Source of the DNA: Serinicoccus hydrothermalis
GTDB taxonomy: Bacteria > Actinomycetota > Actinomycetes > Actinomycetales > Dermatophilaceae
Reading direction: 5' to 3'
Length of the DNA: 64,000 bases
NCBI RefSeq assembly: GCF_001685415.1
Contig: NZ_CP014989.1
Coordinates: 558,001 to 622,000 of the forward strand
The position numbers were made by a program, and so were the translations under genes. Shown here piece after piece: positions 62,938 through 64,000 of the stretch (position 1 is the first letter of the stretch; every line of letters begins with the position of its first letter). A model generated the notes under the pieces. It saw only the letters and a list, made by a program, of their open reading frames with translations, did no database searches and was not told the DNA's origin.

Positions 62938-63840
62938 ATGGCGACGCGCAGCAACGCGAAGAAGACCGAGGGGACCACGGGCGGGAGCACCGCAGGACCG
63001 GTGCCGCGGCTGAACAAGAAGGTCTACGAGGACGAGCTGCTCCGGCTCCAGGAGCAGCTCGTCGAGATGCAGACCTGGATCAAGGAGACCGGCCACCGGC
63101 TCGTCGTGGTCTTCGAGGGTCGGGACGCAGCCGGCAAGGGCGGGGCGATCAAGCGGGTCACCGAGTACCTCTCCCCCCGCGACGCCCAGATCGTGGCCCT
63201 GCCGACCCCGACCGAGCGGCAGAAGACGCAGTGGTACTTCCAGCGCTACATCGAGCACCTGCCCGCCGCCGGCGAGACCCGGCTCTTCGACCGCTCCTGG
63301 TACAACCGCGGCGGGGTCGAGCGGGTCATGGGCTACTGCACCCCGGAGGAGCACCGGCGCTGGCTGCAGCAGACCCCGATCTTCGAGCGGATGCTCATGG
63401 ACGACGGGATCATGCTGCGCAAGTACTGGTTCTCCGTCTCCGACGACGAGCAGGAGCGCCGCTTCCGGTCCCGGATGGAGGACCCGATGCGCCGCTGGAA
63501 GCTCTCCCCCACCGACCTGGAGTCGCTGACCCGGTGGGAGGACTACAGCCGGGCCAAGGACGAGATGTTCGTCCACACCGACATCCCCGAGGCCCGGTGG
63601 AACGTCGTGCCGTCCGACGACAAGCGCTCGGCCCGCATCAACATGATCGCCCACCTGCTCTCCACGGTCCCCTACGAGCAGGTGGACCAGGACGAGCTGC
63701 GTATGCCGGAGCGCCCCGACTCGACCGGCTACCAGCGCACCGACCGGCGGCTGCAGCTGCCGGTCCCCGACCACGCCGCGGCGGTCGGGGAGGCGGCGGG
63801 CAAGCCGGTGGAGCGCCGCTCCCAGCAGGACCTCAGCTAG
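62938..63840 (+). CDS. ppk2: Polyphosphate kinase 2
   Basis: 300 residues, single-domain PPK2. Walker A VFEGRDAAGKGGAIKRV (about residues 57-73), Walker B-like RLFDRSWYNRGGVERVMGYC, the lid region RMEDPMRRWKLSPTDLES, and SDDKRSARINMIAHLL. It transfers phosphate between polyphosphate and nucleotides. The N-terminal 25 residues are a Lys/Thr/Gly-rich tail. The ATG at 62938 lies 6 bases after CACGAT. It is 40 bp after the siderophore-interacting gene but probably separate. Confidence 0.93.
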   Translation: MATRSNAKKTEGTTGGSTAGPVPRLNKKVYEDELLRLQEQLVEMQTWIKETGHRLVVVFEGRDAAGKGGAIKRVTEYLSPRDAQIVALPTPTERQKTQWYFQRYIEHLPAAGETRLFDRSWYNRGGVERVMGYCTPEEHRRWLQQTPIFERMLMDDGIMLRKYWFSVSDDEQERRFRSRMEDPMRRWKLSPTDLESLTRWEDYSRAKDEMFVHTDIPEARWNVVPSDDKRSARINMIAHLLSTVPYEQVDQDELRMPERPDSTGYQRTDRRLQLPVPDHAAAVGEAAGKPVERRSQQDLS

Positions 63841-63849
63841 CCGCCGCGC

Positions 63850-64000
63850 TCAGTCGATCTGCAGCTCGCCCATCGGCTCCCAGCCGTCGCCCTCGACCTG
63901 CCGGGAGACGATCTGCGGGGTGCCGGTGAGGTGCGGGCGCATCGCCTCGATGCCCTCGGTGAAGTGCGGGCTCTCGACGTGCTTGGCCGCGCCCTCGTCG
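63850..64000 (-). CDS. C-terminal part of an antibiotic-biosynthesis-monooxygenase-like protein
   Basis: Only the last 49 or so codons are in the window. The reading is EGAAKHVESPHFTEGIEAM, then PQIVSRQVEGDGWEPMGELQID-stop. The KHVESPHF block matches the small ABM/quinol-monooxygenase fold, in which a His follows an acidic helix. The start lies beyond position 64000, so function and size cannot be judged. Confidence 0.6.
   Translation of the reverse strand, partial: DEGAAKHVESPHFTEGIEAMRPHLTGTPQIVSRQVEGDGWEPMGELQID

Overview
The window is high-GC DNA packed with genes, with GTG starts, 4-bp ATGA/GTGA overlaps and many leaderless-looking promoters. This points to an actinobacterium. The gene families (DUF3000, DUF4349 lipoprotein, helix-turn-helix/MurA fusion, cobalamin-riboswitch-controlled nrdAB, DUF6541 membrane protein) suggest the Micrococcales, perhaps an Intrasporangiaceae/Ornithinimicrobium-like organism. 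That placement is inferred from gene content, not from a marker gene.

Layout. 1-8.6 kb: housekeeping genes (start of hemY, a DUF4349 lipoprotein, hemE, ribonuclease D, DUF3000, the HTH-MurA fusion, a spermidine-synthase-like protein, a NagD-type phosphatase and a glycerophosphodiesterase). 8.8-13.2 kb: an assimilatory sulfate operon (cysI-cysH-cysJ, minus strand) with a small leader ORF and hairpin. 13.3-19.9 kb: nadE, then two NrdR boxes, a cobalamin riboswitch and nrdA-nrdB. The small subunit has Phe at the radical-tyrosine position and Glu at the first metal-ligand position, as in class Ic enzymes.

19.9-41.1 kb is a surface-polysaccharide region. It holds a nucleotide-sugar 6-dehydrogenase, a UDP-sugar 2-epimerase, a Gfo/Idh/MocA dehydrogenase, a DegT aminotransferase and a hexapeptide acetyltransferase. 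Together these match the known route to UDP-2,3-diacetamido-uronic acids. Six glycosyltransferase genes accompany them, two of which are GT4/GT2 fusions in opposite domain order. There is also an ABC exporter, a polyprenol-phosphate-type GT2 with DUF2304, and a HEPN/MNT toxin-antitoxin pair translationally coupled to the epimerase.

41-48.6 kb: inositol-monophosphatase-like protein, vapBC, a universal stress protein, a tctCBA tricarboxylate transporter, an NhaC antiporter and a RIO-like kinase. 48.6-52.7 kb: an iron-siderophore ABC importer under a DtxR/IdeR-like box. 52.7-56.1 kb: a sugar ABC importer with a DUF2256/DUF3253 gene. 56.2-64 kb: App1-like phosphatase, lipid kinase, dxs, two tandem paralogues of unknown function, a siderophore-interacting protein, PPK2 and the end of a monooxygenase.

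The most unexpected signal lies above the gene level. The octamer GGTATGCC occurs exactly about 42 times (by-eye count; roughly 2 expected), on both strands in similar numbers (19 and 23). It falls in several reading frames and forces rare codons (ATA Ile, CAT His, TAT Tyr, GCA Ala). It behaves like a selected DNA word, such as an uptake-sequence or chromosome-organisation motif. Tandem G+C-rich repeats or large hairpins also sit between several gene ends.
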